The notes: generated by a model from the sequence alone, not told the origin. 64,000 nucleotides of DNA from Brevibacterium sp. S22 (GCF_004745485.1 NZ_RHFG01000004.1:186001-250000), one strand, 5' to 3'; shown: positions 36,193 through 44,176, counted from the first letter of the stretch. Numbers and translations: made by a program.

Positions 36193-36760
36193 GATGGGCG
36201 ACGGCCGCGTCGGACAAGTCCTGGGAGAGTCGGTGCAGGCGGGTGCCGGTGTCGTGGTCGTCGGTGCCTGCCGCGCAGATGCCGACGAAGGCGGCGGCGC
36301 GCAGCAGAGCGATGACGACGTCGCCGCGGAAGGCTCCGACGAGGATCTCGTCGATGGCGTGGGCCACTTCATCGGGTCCGGCGGGCAGTTCGACGCCGGC
36401 GAGGATCTCGTCGTAGCCGATGCCTTCGGTCATGCGACGCTGACCGTCGGAGAACATCTCGGAGAGTTCGCGAGGTGCGGACTTGATCCATTGGCGCAGC
36501 GCGTAGAGGCGCCACAGCGCACCGGGTGCGGAGACGGCTGGAGCGGCGGACCACATCTCGGCGATGACTTCGAAGCCGATGTCATCGGCGAGTTCGACGA
36601 AGCGCCTGGTGGCAGCCTCGTTGCGGTTGCCGTCGGAATCGCCGAGCAGCAGTGCCGCCGTGGCGTGCGAGGTCTCCGAACGGGCGACGGGATCGTCGAC
36701 GGCACCGACGGCGTCGAGGTCGGCCAGGGGGACGGGACGGTGGAATGCGCGCTGTGACAT
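36173..36760 (-). CDS. Conserved hypothetical protein, 195 residues
   Basis: The soluble, mostly helical protein begins AFHRPVPLADLDAVGAVDDP and has GALWRLYALRQWIKSAPREL in the middle. I believe similar proteins occur across Micrococcales but I know no function. It stands alone, divergent from a 312-residue gene. Its C-terminal codons are the first unit of an 89-bp repeat. Confidence 0.7.
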   Translation of the reverse strand: MSQRAFHRPVPLADLDAVGAVDDPVARSETSHATAALLLGDSDGNRNEAATRRFVELADDIGFEVIAEMWSAAPAVSAPGALWRLYALRQWIKSAPRELSEMFSDGQRRMTEGIGYDEILAGVELPAGPDEVAHAIDEILVGAFRGDVVIALLRAAAFVGICAAGTDDHDTGTRLHRLSQDLSDAAVAHRRGGLD

Positions 36761-36935
36761 GGTCAGGGCAGTCTAGTCCCTGCGGGCGCGCGGGGACTAG
36801 GACGTGGAGCACATTCGGACTTTCGCCGCACGGTCAGGTTCCACTCCTCAGACTCACAACGGCCGCAATTAGACTTATCCGTGATTCGCGTCTGCGACCT
36901 GCAGTCGCAAGTGACCGAAACGAGGAGGAACTCTC

Positions 36936-37874
36936 GTGGCAAAATCATCAGTGGCGAAGACGGGCCTCGACAAGGCTGCGAAGTTGGCAGTCAATGACGA
37001 CGGCACCCTCAATCCCCGCGCCCAGTCGATGTTGTCGCGTCTGCTGTCCGTGCAGCGGCCCGCTGCGCTGGCATACGTGCGCAGTCTGCGCCGCAGGCAC
37101 CCGGACGCAACCCCCGAAGAGCTCATCAAGATCATTCGCCGGCACTACCTGACGCTGACGACCTCGGGCGGTGCCGCTGTCGGTGCGACTGCTGCCGTTC
37201 CGGGGCTTGGCACGACGGCCGCCCTGGGTGTCGCCAGCGTCGAAACTGCGGGGTTCCTCGAAGGCACTGCACTGTTCGCACAGGCGATCGCAGAGATCCA
37301 CGGATTGCCGGTCGCCGATGCCAAGCGGGCGAACGCGCTGGTACTCGGTCTCATGCTGGGCAAGGACGGAAAGAACCTCATCCAGAAGTTCAGCAAGCAG
37401 AACGGCGGCGTGGAGTCGATGTTCGGCAGCTGGGGCGCCACCGTGACCAAACAGCTGCCCGCTCCCCTGGTCGACCTGCTCGTGCGCAAGCTGCGCAAGA
37501 CCTTCATCCGCAAGTTCGCAACTCGCGCCGGCGGGTCGCTGGTCGGCCGCCTGCTGCCTTTCGGCATCGGTGCGGTCATCGGAGCTGTGGTGAACGGGCA
37601 GATGGCGCGGAAGGTCGCCGCGGAGTCGAAGGAGGCCTTCGGCGCCGCGCCGACGGTCTTCCCCATCGAGACCGATCCCGAATACGTCGCTCCGAAGAAG
37701 GACCGGAAGCTGCTGTCGAGCCTCAAGCACGTCTCGGCTCTGCTCGGAAAGCTGAAGAAGGACAAGGGCATCGAGTCCGAGGTCATCGAGCCCAGCGACT
37801 CTGCTGAGCTCGAGGCGCCGGACGGGCTGCCTCGCACCTACACGGGTGAGGATCAGCGCGGACTGGAGAAGTAG
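36936..37874 (+). CDS. Uncharacterised protein with glycine-rich hydrophobic hairpin
   Basis: The 312-residue protein starts with GTG at 36936 after GAGGAGGAAC. Residues about 1-65 are basic and helical. VGATAAVPGLGTTAALGVAS (about 78-97) and a stretch near 205-225 (LLPFGIGAVIGAVVNG) are glycine-rich and hydrophobic, recalling EcsC-like or other membrane-associating proteins. The C-terminus is Lys-rich then acidic. A TAGACT box lies at 36870-36875. Its end is copied in a 26-31-bp tandem repeat. Confidence 0.72.
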   Translation: MAKSSVAKTGLDKAAKLAVNDDGTLNPRAQSMLSRLLSVQRPAALAYVRSLRRRHPDATPEELIKIIRRHYLTLTTSGGAAVGATAAVPGLGTTAALGVASVETAGFLEGTALFAQAIAEIHGLPVADAKRANALVLGLMLGKDGKNLIQKFSKQNGGVESMFGSWGATVTKQLPAPLVDLLVRKLRKTFIRKFATRAGGSLVGRLLPFGIGAVIGAVVNGQMARKVAAESKEAFGAAPTVFPIETDPEYVAPKKDRKLLSSLKHVSALLGKLKKDKGIESEVIEPSDSAELEAPDGLPRTYTGEDQRGLEK

Positions 37875-37990
37875 GGCCGGCCGGGCGGGCCGTCTCGAGA
37901 AGTAGGGCCAGCCGGGGCGGGCCGTCGAAAGGTCCGGCCGGGGCGGGCCGTCGAAAGGTCCGGCCGGGGCGGGCCGTTGAAAAGGTCCGG
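37866..37990. repeat. 26-31-bp tandem repeats starting at the stop of the 312-residue gene
   Basis: Unit one starts GAGAAGTAGGGCC (Glu-Lys-stop of the gene) and continues GGCCGGGCGGGCCGTCTC. Unit two repeats GAGAAGTAGGGCC. Units three and four start GAAAGGTCCGGCC, and a fifth is partial. Confidence 0.85.
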
Positions 37991-38032
37991 GTTTCGGCTG
38001 ACGGCCGATGGCCGCCGATGGCAGCCCCTGGT

Positions 38033-38062
38033 TTGAGTAATCTGGGCGCCTGCCTCTACTAT
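38033..38062 (+). promoter_or_regulatory. Promoter of tRNA-Lys
   Basis: TTGAGT (38033-38038), an 18-bp spacer and TACTAT (38057-38062) lie 55 bp before the tRNA. Confidence 0.5.
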
Positions 38063-38117
38063 TAATTCGTCTCCACCATGCATTGTCGGGCCTGTGTCCT
38101 GCGCCTGCGGTGGGGCG

Positions 38118-38193
38118 GGGCCTCTAGCTCAGTTGGTAGAGCAGCGGACTTTTAATCCGCGGGTCGTGGGTTCGATCCCCACGGGGCCCACCA
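38118..38193 (+). tRNA. trnK: tRNA-Lys (anticodon TTT)
   Basis: The 76-nt gene folds as a cloverleaf. The acceptor pairs GGGCCTC with GGGGCCC (one G-T pair), the D-arm has AGCTCAGTTGGTAGAGC, the anticodon arm is GCGGA-CTTTTAA-TCCGC with anticodon TTT at 38151-38153, and the T-arm has GGTTCGATCC. CCA is encoded. Mobile elements begin just downstream, so the 3' end may be an integration site, but no second copy of it was seen in this window. Confidence 0.97.
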
Positions 38194-38200
38194 CGGGTAG

Positions 38201-38231
38201 TTCGCGAAATTTCTGGGAGTGGGTTCGCGAA
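38201..38231. repeat. Two TTCGCGAA palindromes just past tRNA-Lys
   Basis: GTTCGCGAAA occurs at 38200-38209 and again with TTCGCGAA at 38224-38231. The second lies in a GGAGT...ACTCC hairpin. They are 8 bp from the tRNA end and could be recombinase sites or terminator parts. Confidence 0.5.
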
Positions 38232-38357
38232 ACTCCGCCACAGGCCCTCTCGCCCATTCGAATCGACCAGATACGCCGCCGTGACTCCACACAGGGCGAG
38301 TTTCAGTCACCCTCACCGTATGAGACACCATGCCGACGGGCCACAACAGCATAAATT

Positions 38358-38389
38358 GGCCCGTGCACGAACGAATTCGGGCACGGGCC
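38358..38389 (-). terminator. Terminator hairpin at the transposase 3' end
   Basis: GGCCCGTGC and GCACGGGCC form a 9-bp stem, extended after one mismatch by CGAA/TTCG. On the minus strand AATTTAT follows. It lies 17 bp beyond the transposase stop and also faces the tRNA. Confidence 0.6.
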
Positions 38390-38406
38390 GTCGCTAGAGG
38401 TGTTGA

Positions 38407-40110
38407 TCAGTTACTGGGCAGAGAAAATGGTTGCAGCCAATCGACGCCGTCTGCAGGTTCGCCAGGCGGTGGTTGGTCCGGCTTCCGCCTGGTCCGGTGA
38501 GCAAATGCTCTCCTTTTTGTGATTTGCGACGACGATGGCCTCCACGTGACTTCCTCGGCGGGCACGTTCGGGGCTCCTGGATCCCACTCATACGCCGATA
38601 GGAGTACCTCAATATTGTTCGCCGCGACCAGCAGTGCCACCAGAATTCCGGTCTTGTTCGTCCCCAGCACACGAGTACTGCCGCGGGCGAGGCGTGAGTG
38701 ATGGAATTTGATGCTGGCGTTGTATGACTCGACGTGATTGCGTCGATTGTAGTCAGCCTTCCATTGCTGTGTCCCGTAGGGGTGGCGCTGTCGTATTTGC
38801 AGATGATCATCCGGTCCCAGAGTCGGTGCTATAGAGCAGGCGCATCCGTGCGGGTCGCAGTCCAAGGTCGGTCGAGTCGCCGGACTCAGTCTCATCGATT
38901 TCGCATTGTTCGGGCAACGCACACGACCGGTTAGGGCCGGGCCACGCACCCTTTGGGTCCCCCGTTTCAGGTCCGGGGGCCCGAGTCGGGCGAAAAGGTA
39001 TGGCAGGCGTTCTTCGTACAATGCCACCTTTTCGACGGTTTCTTCCTGAGTCTCTCCGATCGAGAAACCCGGCAGATTTCGCAGCCGAGTCGGTAATGCG
39101 TCGATGAACAGAGCACCATCGACGAAGATGGTGTGGGGTTTCGGCCCAGGATGGACGCCTCGCTGATTCGTGTGCAGGTCACAAACCTGTTCGATGCCTC
39201 GTAGACCGAGTTCGCGTGCCCAGTTCTCGGCGCTGAGGTATGAGTATCCGCGATCGACCAATGCTGTGTCCGGTCCACGGTCGTCGCGGATCAACGCGTC
39301 GAGGACCCCCAAACCTCCGTCTGCCTTATAGTCACCAGCAGGCTTGATTGAAAACGCAGTCGTTAAGGGCGCAACCGCGTCTTCCGGTGACTCGCCCACG
39401 CAGGCCGCGAAATGCAGGTCCCATCCGACAAAGACACCCTTGGGTGAGAGGTTCTTCCCCGCCCGGTATCCTTCGCGGGCATCGGGATCGAACGTGGCCT
39501 GAATGCGTCCGTCATCGCCGATCCGTGGCCACCCGCTTTCGTTGGCCCCCGGTTTCACAGGCTTGGCGTCGGGTTCCGGCAGCGATCCTGGCGCAACGTC
39601 CGGGGTCTTCCTCCATGCGCGGCGACGGCGATGAGTCTCATAGTCTGTCGAATCCACGGCCACGCTGGGTCGATTCTTCAAGTGCTCGGGCAATACCCCA
39701 CTGACGATGAGTGAAGCGAGGTCATCGAGGCCCATGCCCAGTTTCGGTGGCGTGTATTCCCCTGTGTCATTGTCTACAGTCTCTTCGACCGCGCGGGACA
39801 GGTCTGTCAGTGCCCGATCGACTTGCGAATACGATGCGGCACGTTCCATACCGATGCGTTGTCGTTGCTTCGCAGTCAGCCTCCCAGCGACACGGTTGAT
39901 TCGGGTCAAGAACAACTCACCATTCGATTCGATCGCCGCGATCATCGCCAGCACCAACATCACGTACCACGACTGTGCCCGAGGACGACCAACACGGGCC
40001 GTCATCCGTTCTTGGAGCGTCTTGACAAGCGACGGATCGACAGCGGCGCATGCCCGCCGGAAAACGTGGGCCGCGACAGGGTCGACGATGACAGACTCAC
40101 GCCTCGGCAT
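38407..40110 (-). CDS. DDE transposase of an actinobacterial mobile element
   Basis: The 567-residue protein has the RNase H-like triad Asp153 (VAVDSTDYETH), Asp286 (TALVDRGYSY) and Glu461 (RRNHVESYNASIKF). Between the second Asp and Glu is a Cys-rich segment (CPNN, then LDCDPHGCAC) that could bind zinc. The length and motif order recall IS4/IS1182-like transposases, but I cannot assign a family. It overlaps the recombinase-like gene by 14 bp from ATG 40110, so both are made together. It lies 213 bp from tRNA-Lys. Confidence 0.75.
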   Translation of the reverse strand: MPRRESVIVDPVAAHVFRRACAAVDPSLVKTLQERMTARVGRPRAQSWYVMLVLAMIAAIESNGELFLTRINRVAGRLTAKQRQRIGMERAASYSQVDRALTDLSRAVEETVDNDTGEYTPPKLGMGLDDLASLIVSGVLPEHLKNRPSVAVDSTDYETHRRRRAWRKTPDVAPGSLPEPDAKPVKPGANESGWPRIGDDGRIQATFDPDAREGYRAGKNLSPKGVFVGWDLHFAACVGESPEDAVAPLTTAFSIKPAGDYKADGGLGVLDALIRDDRGPDTALVDRGYSYLSAENWARELGLRGIEQVCDLHTNQRGVHPGPKPHTIFVDGALFIDALPTRLRNLPGFSIGETQEETVEKVALYEERLPYLFARLGPPDLKRGTQRVRGPALTGRVRCPNNAKSMRLSPATRPTLDCDPHGCACSIAPTLGPDDHLQIRQRHPYGTQQWKADYNRRNHVESYNASIKFHHSRLARGSTRVLGTNKTGILVALLVAANNIEVLLSAYEWDPGAPNVPAEEVTWRPSSSQITKRRAFAHRTRRKPDQPPPGEPADGVDWLQPFSLPSN

Positions 40111-41056
40111 TGATACCCGCCGCTTTGAACAGATACTCGCTGGCATCAGCTCGAACCGGAATATGGGGTGTCAGTCCTTCCAGCGACTTCGCCGACGCTG
40201 TGCCCGACACTCGCTGGAACTCGCTGATGCGAACATCATCATTGAGAACCCGGGCCATCCAGGTGATCCGGAGTCGACGGCACCGCAACGGTGGAAGATG
40301 GACAGGGAATTCAATACCTTCCAGCATCGCGCCCATGGGATCATTGACTTTTCGTGACACTCGCCCGATCAGCCGCCCTGTCGGGTACCGTTCGCACAAG
40401 TCCGCGAGAACAGGTGCATAGTCGATGCGAACGGGCACAGTCCGATCCGGTAAAACGATCACCCACAAGCGGTCATCATGTGGATGCTGACGCACATTCT
40501 CGGCAGCGGATACCGACAGAATCTCCGACGCCTGCAATCCGGCTCCCCCGCCGAGGGTCAGCACGGTCTTGAGCACGCGTTGACGACGGACAGTCGCCTG
40601 CGCGTATGCTGCCTGCCAGTAGGCTGCAAGGGTGTCGGAAGTATACGGGCCCGACAGTGTCGACGGGCGGGGGAACATCACTGCCGGAGACCACGCCGGT
40701 GACTGTGCCTGAGCCACTCGTCGCAAATGTGAACGCACTGAGCTCTTACTACTCATCGACAGGTCCGCCAATGCAGTCGCGACGAAGTGATCAATCATCG
40801 CCGGCACCAAGATCCGCCCCATATCAAGGGGTGCGTCCTGTCGAAGAGCCCACACAGTTAACTGGGTTGTGTAACGGATAGCGCACAGGGCCGCGCGCGC
40901 AGAGCCATGATCGGCTCGCTCAACAGCAGCCCGAACCTCATCTCGGATCCGGTCCCATTCTGCCGGAGGCACTGATGACGGTGACGGCCGATAGACGCCG
41001 ATGACACAGACAGGGTCACTGACGCGCTGCCCGCCGACAGAGACTAAGCCAGCCAC
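40097..41056 (-). CDS. Tyrosine-recombinase-like protein lacking catalytic residues
   Basis: The 319-residue protein has the general plan of a tyrosine recombinase: a helical N-terminal half and a C-terminal part with GGGAGLQASEILSVSAAE (residues 169-186) and CRRLRITWMARVLNDDVRI (259-277). The catalytic arginine of GLRxSE is Gln175, the HxxR box reads RRLR, the GH box reads GT (285-286), and no tyrosine follows. It therefore probably binds DNA without cutting. The GTG start follows TAGGA. Its 3' end overlaps the DDE transposase start, implying joint action. It could equally be a domesticated or decayed recombinase. Confidence 0.6.
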   Translation of the reverse strand: MAGLVSVGGQRVSDPVCVIGVYRPSPSSVPPAEWDRIRDEVRAAVERADHGSARAALCAIRYTTQLTVWALRQDAPLDMGRILVPAMIDHFVATALADLSMSSKSSVRSHLRRVAQAQSPAWSPAVMFPRPSTLSGPYTSDTLAAYWQAAYAQATVRRQRVLKTVLTLGGGAGLQASEILSVSAAENVRQHPHDDRLWVIVLPDRTVPVRIDYAPVLADLCERYPTGRLIGRVSRKVNDPMGAMLEGIEFPVHLPPLRCRRLRITWMARVLNDDVRISEFQRVSGTASAKSLEGLTPHIPVRADASEYLFKAAGINAEA

Positions 41057-41095
41057 GATGAGTTCCTACCAATGTGTGGCAGAGCATGAACGCCT

Positions 41096-42545
41096 GAAGC
41101 CTCATTGCAATACCTCCGGGAAAGAAACATCGTTGCCTCATAGGAAAACCTCCGGCACGGCAGGGTCGTTGCCTCAGATGAGAACCTCCGGAAGTTCACC
41201 CGTGTTCCCAGAACCGGTGGGGCACAGGCTTGGCCCGGGCTGGGTTCTTCGCCACCGATAGTGCCTCGAGCCGACCAGTGAGGTCGAGGACCTGTCGCTC
41301 CAGGGCCGCCGGTTTGATCCGTTTGAACGCAGCATTCATCGTGATGATCGGGCGTTTGCGCATGGTCTCGTGCGCAATCGCTCGCTGGTGGGGCGTCTTC
41401 GGCTGGTCGTGTTGCTTTGAGACTTTAGCTCCGTGGCGGGTCTTGGAGATGAGTTTCTGTTGTGGGAGCAGATAGTTCGTGAACACTCGGTCGAGTTCCC
41501 AGATCTGGTTGAGCAGCTCGAGTTCGGCTGGCGTGTCGTAGCGGAGGTAGCCGACGAGTTCGCGGACTCTGGCCCAGTTCTTCTGCTCGACATGAGCGCC
41601 ATCGTTTTTGTTTCCGGCCCTTGACCGGGTGAACGTGATCTTGTGGTCGGTGCAGTAGGCCAACAGGTGGTCGTTGATGAACTCTGACCCGTTGTCGGAG
41701 TCGATGCCGATGATCGGGAAGGGGAAGACGCTGATGACGTGCTCGAGGGCTTCGAAGACCCATTTCGCGGCCTTGTTCTTCACCGACCTGTTCACCGTCC
41801 AGCCCGTGCTGATATCGGTCACGGTCAGGGTGAAGCAGTACTCGCCGGCGGCGTTGCCGCCCTCGTGGCCGACGAGGTCGATTTCGACGAACCCGGGCAC
41901 CGCGTCGTCCCACTCAGCCCAGGTACGGATGGGGATCTGTGACTTCAGCAGGGATCCGGGCTTGGTGTGGGACCGGCCCCGGGGAAGCATCTTCTTCCGC
42001 TCGCCGGCGAGCTTGCGATCGATGGTCGCCGCACTCATCTTCATGAGCAGGTCTGCTTGGTCATCGGTGATGTCGAGTTCTTTGTCGCGGCGCAGCATCG
42101 GCACCAGAGTCGGCAGCATCGCGGCCAGGAGGCGTCCTGCTGGTGCTCGCAGTACCGCCCAGCAGGTGATCAGCGCTGGCATCAGGTCGGGTCCATAGAC
42201 GGGTTTCCGGCCCGGTTTGGGTTTGACGATGGTCGGGGTCAGCGCGTTCCTTAACGCTTGGCGGGCGTAGTCACGATGCCAGCCGGTGAGGTCGACGAGT
42301 TCATCGAGGATCCGGGTCTTGCCGGCCCGGTCGGTGCGTTTGTAGGCAAGGGCCTTCTTCTTCGTCACGGCTTGTCGTTGCTTCATTGTCAACTCCATGA
42401 AAATCAGGCGTACTCGTCATTGATGCCTGCCTGGTGGAGCCACTCCGGTGGCGGAGGTTTTGTTCTGAGTCAACGACCCGGCCGTGCCGGAGGTTTTCAA
42501 ATGAGGCAACGATGATGGTTACGCGGAGGTTTTCTATGAGTCAAC
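41096..42545 (-). mobile_element. Insertion sequence with triplicated 24-bp end repeats
   Basis: The left end holds three copies of a 24-bp motif GTTGCCTCA-N5-AAACCTCCGG-like at 41096, 41132 and 41168, exactly 36 bp apart. The right end holds three inverted copies at 42451, 42487 and 42522. The inner 60 bp on each side are long imperfect inverted repeats. One transposase gene lies between. The outer copies are the least conserved, and I could not define a target duplication. Confidence 0.8.
41196..42398 (-). CDS. IS transposase with integrase catalytic core (rve)
   Basis: The 400-residue protein has an N-terminal helical DNA-binding part (KTRILDELVDLTGWHRDYAR) and a retroviral-integrase-type core with Asp174 (GFVEIDLVGHEGG), Asp233 (IIGIDSDNGSEF) and Glu271 (KNDGAHVEQKNW). 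A basic C-terminal tail of about 100 residues follows. The whole frame is open, so the element may be active. Both flanks carry the triplicated repeats that it presumably binds. It belongs near the IS481/IS3-like rve groups, but the exact family is not certain. Confidence 0.88.
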   Translation of the reverse strand: MELTMKQRQAVTKKKALAYKRTDRAGKTRILDELVDLTGWHRDYARQALRNALTPTIVKPKPGRKPVYGPDLMPALITCWAVLRAPAGRLLAAMLPTLVPMLRRDKELDITDDQADLLMKMSAATIDRKLAGERKKMLPRGRSHTKPGSLLKSQIPIRTWAEWDDAVPGFVEIDLVGHEGGNAAGEYCFTLTVTDISTGWTVNRSVKNKAAKWVFEALEHVISVFPFPIIGIDSDNGSEFINDHLLAYCTDHKITFTRSRAGNKNDGAHVEQKNWARVRELVGYLRYDTPAELELLNQIWELDRVFTNYLLPQQKLISKTRHGAKVSKQHDQPKTPHQRAIAHETMRKRPIITMNAAFKRIKPAALERQVLDLTGRLEALSVAKNPARAKPVPHRFWEHG

Positions 42546-42652
42546 GCGGAACGTTGACTTGTGCCAAGAAATAAAGGCATAATGAAGGCACTGATTCCTC
42601 CTCGAGGTCAGTCAATGAGTAGCAGAAGGTCGATCTGCGGAAATATCGTTGA

Positions 42653-42682
42653 AGAGGATCCGAGCTACCACTCGGATCCTCT
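42653..42682 (-). terminator. Perfect 12-bp hairpin after a small minus-strand ORF
   Basis: AGAGGATCCGAG and CTCGGATCCTCT pair around CTACCA. It starts 8 bp past the stop of the ORF at 42690. Confidence 0.6.
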
Positions 42683-42689
42683 GATATAT

Positions 42690-42836
42690 TCAGCCGTTGT
42701 CCGGAGGCTCGATCACCTCCCGAATCAAGGCACCATCAATGAGCCTCTCTACTGCTGATGAGAACGACGCAATCTTCGCCGCAGATTCATACTCAAATAC
42801 GGCGGAATATGCGGGGAGGCGAACCTCAACCCGACG
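42690..42836 (-). CDS. Possible small protein, about 48 residues
   Basis: From a GTG near 42836 the frame reads VRRVEVRLPAYSAVFEYESA and ends EVIEPPDNG. The frame stays open upstream to 42899 but without a good ribosome binding site. The amino-acid composition looks coding and a strong terminator follows directly. It may also be the tail of a gene cut by the adjacent IS. Function unknown. Confidence 0.35.
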   Translation of the reverse strand, partial: RRVEVRLPAYSAVFEYESAAKIASFSSAVERLIDGALIREVIEPPDNG

Positions 42837-43402
42837 CACGGCATCCGGCTGACGTTGACGACGCCAGAGGGACTCACATTGCGTTGCAGAGAAAGACATT
42901 CAAACTTCCAAACCATAGAATTATCACTCGCAGTCCATTCGCTTCAGACTGCAAGCTGCCTCTCTCCTGGTGCACCATACTACCGGAAGCCGTCAATGGA
43001 GTCGCTGTTATCTTTTTCCCGGCGTGTCGTCCCCGCAGTGCGATCGTTCGGTTCGAGCGTGAACCGAACGATCGGCAACTCAGCTCAGCGCTGCCCCACT
43101 TCGATGGAGTGGGACTCGTCCACTGTCACGGAAGCATGGTCATGCATGCGCGGCGCGTTAAAGAACCGGCTCACCCGCCTCTGGTCCTTCTCTCACTTTG
43201 CACGCTCGGGTCAAAGCATGTAGAGATTCAGAAACGGTCCCCGTGCTCCCATTGCCTACAGCCAATGAAGCAATTCGGCCATCGAGCACGAGGCCTTTGC
43301 CGTACGAAGACACCACGCATCCCTCGTTCCCTGCTCAGTGACTGTCCATGAGACACAACAGCCCCTTTGCACCGCCCCCTTCGATGCGCCTCCTGTCTCG
43401 GA
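42837..43402. other. Non-coding or decayed interval
   Basis: No frame on either strand has convincing coding character. The one clear structure is a perfect 14-bp inverted repeat, CGATCGTTCGGTTC / GAACCGAACGATCG, at 43041-43074 around GAGCGT. Confidence 0.5.
43041..43074. terminator. Perfect 14-bp stem-loop of unknown role
   Basis: The stem arms are CGATCGTTCGGTTC and its exact complement with a 6-base loop. No gene end is near and no U-tract follows, so it could be a terminator left from a lost gene or a mobile-element end. Confidence 0.4.
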
Positions 43403-43408
43403 TAGGAT
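43403..43408 (+). promoter_or_regulatory. -10 box before the 102-residue gene
   Basis: TAGGAT stands 37 bp before the GTG start; the -35 region is not clear. Confidence 0.35.
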
Positions 43409-43444
43409 CAACACACCCCGGGTCGAGACAGAGGAGCGATTGCA

Positions 43445-43753
43445 GTGACGAACCACAGCATTGGATACGTGTACGAAATCGTCGCCATGATGATGACCGC
43501 CGATCTCCTGGGGATGAACAAGTCGGGACTGCGGAACGGAGCGCTCAAAAACGGTGTGACGGAGGACCAACTGCGCAATGCTCGAATCGTCCTTTCCGCA
43601 CTTCCCGACACCAGCAACCAAGGGCTGGTCGAATTCACCCACCGCATCTACATCATGGACGGCCTGGAACGGGGCTACATTTCCAGCGGTGAAGAGAATA
43701 AATACACGCCCCAAGAAATCAGCCAGCTCGCCTACGAACACTACCGTCAGTAA
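43445..43753 (+). CDS. Small soluble protein of unknown function, 102 residues
   Basis: The GTG start follows AGAGGAG by seven bases. The protein is hydrophilic and mostly helical, with MMMTADLLGMNKSGLRNGAL and a C-terminal YTPQEISQLAYEHYRQ. I do not recognise it. It is surrounded by IS elements and remnants, so it is probably accessory DNA cargo. Confidence 0.6.
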   Translation: MTNHSIGYVYEIVAMMMTADLLGMNKSGLRNGALKNGVTEDQLRNARIVLSALPDTSNQGLVEFTHRIYIMDGLERGYISSGEENKYTPQEISQLAYEHYRQ

Positions 43754-43892
43754 AAAACGATCCACCGGCTCGGAACCCAACGATTTCGCGTGCGGTTGCC
43801 GTCAGGCTCCGAGGCGTAGAGGCTTCTCTTCTTGGTTTCCTAAGCAGCCGCGGGGTCCAGCCACGGACTGCCCGATCCATTCAGAATGGATC

Positions 43893-43976
43893 TCAAACGG
43901 CGGTCAGTAAGTCAATCACTGAGTGCAACCTCATCTGGTTGTACCAGGCCACCCACTTCGACGTCTCAGCCATGAC
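43893..43976 (-). pseudogene. IS3-family transposase (OrfB) C-terminal remnant
   Basis: Twenty-seven codons read VMAETSKWVAWYNQMRLHSV followed by IDLLTAV and a stop. The WYNxxRxHS block is the end of the IS3-type integrase core. Nothing upstream continues the gene, so it is a leftover fragment between the small gene and IS630. Confidence 0.7.
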
Positions 43977-44176
43977 GGCCGGTCGCCGTGGCAGAAGCCG
44001 CTACCGCCGGAAAGACTCACCCCTGCCCGCGTACGTGCAGGCTTTCGCCGCATCCACCAGACACTGACTCATCCAGCGTGTGCGCCGATAGTGGCCAGAC
44101 CGGGTCCTGGGCGTCCCTGAGGACGCCCGAACACGACCAAAGCACCCATCCAACCGGTCGGCAAAGCCGCCTAGCG

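Noticed and set aside
41096-41191. 36-bp-spaced repeats as a mini CRISPR
   Set aside because: Only three units, mirrored in inverted form at the other side of a transposase gene, so they are IS end repeats.
42758-43351. A 197-codon plus-strand frame as a gene
   Set aside because: No ribosome binding site, no family resemblance, erratic composition, and it overlaps a better minus-strand small ORF.
43256-43780. A 174-codon minus-strand frame opposite the 102-residue gene
   Set aside because: The plus-strand gene has a good ribosome binding site and coding composition; the minus frame is its shadow.
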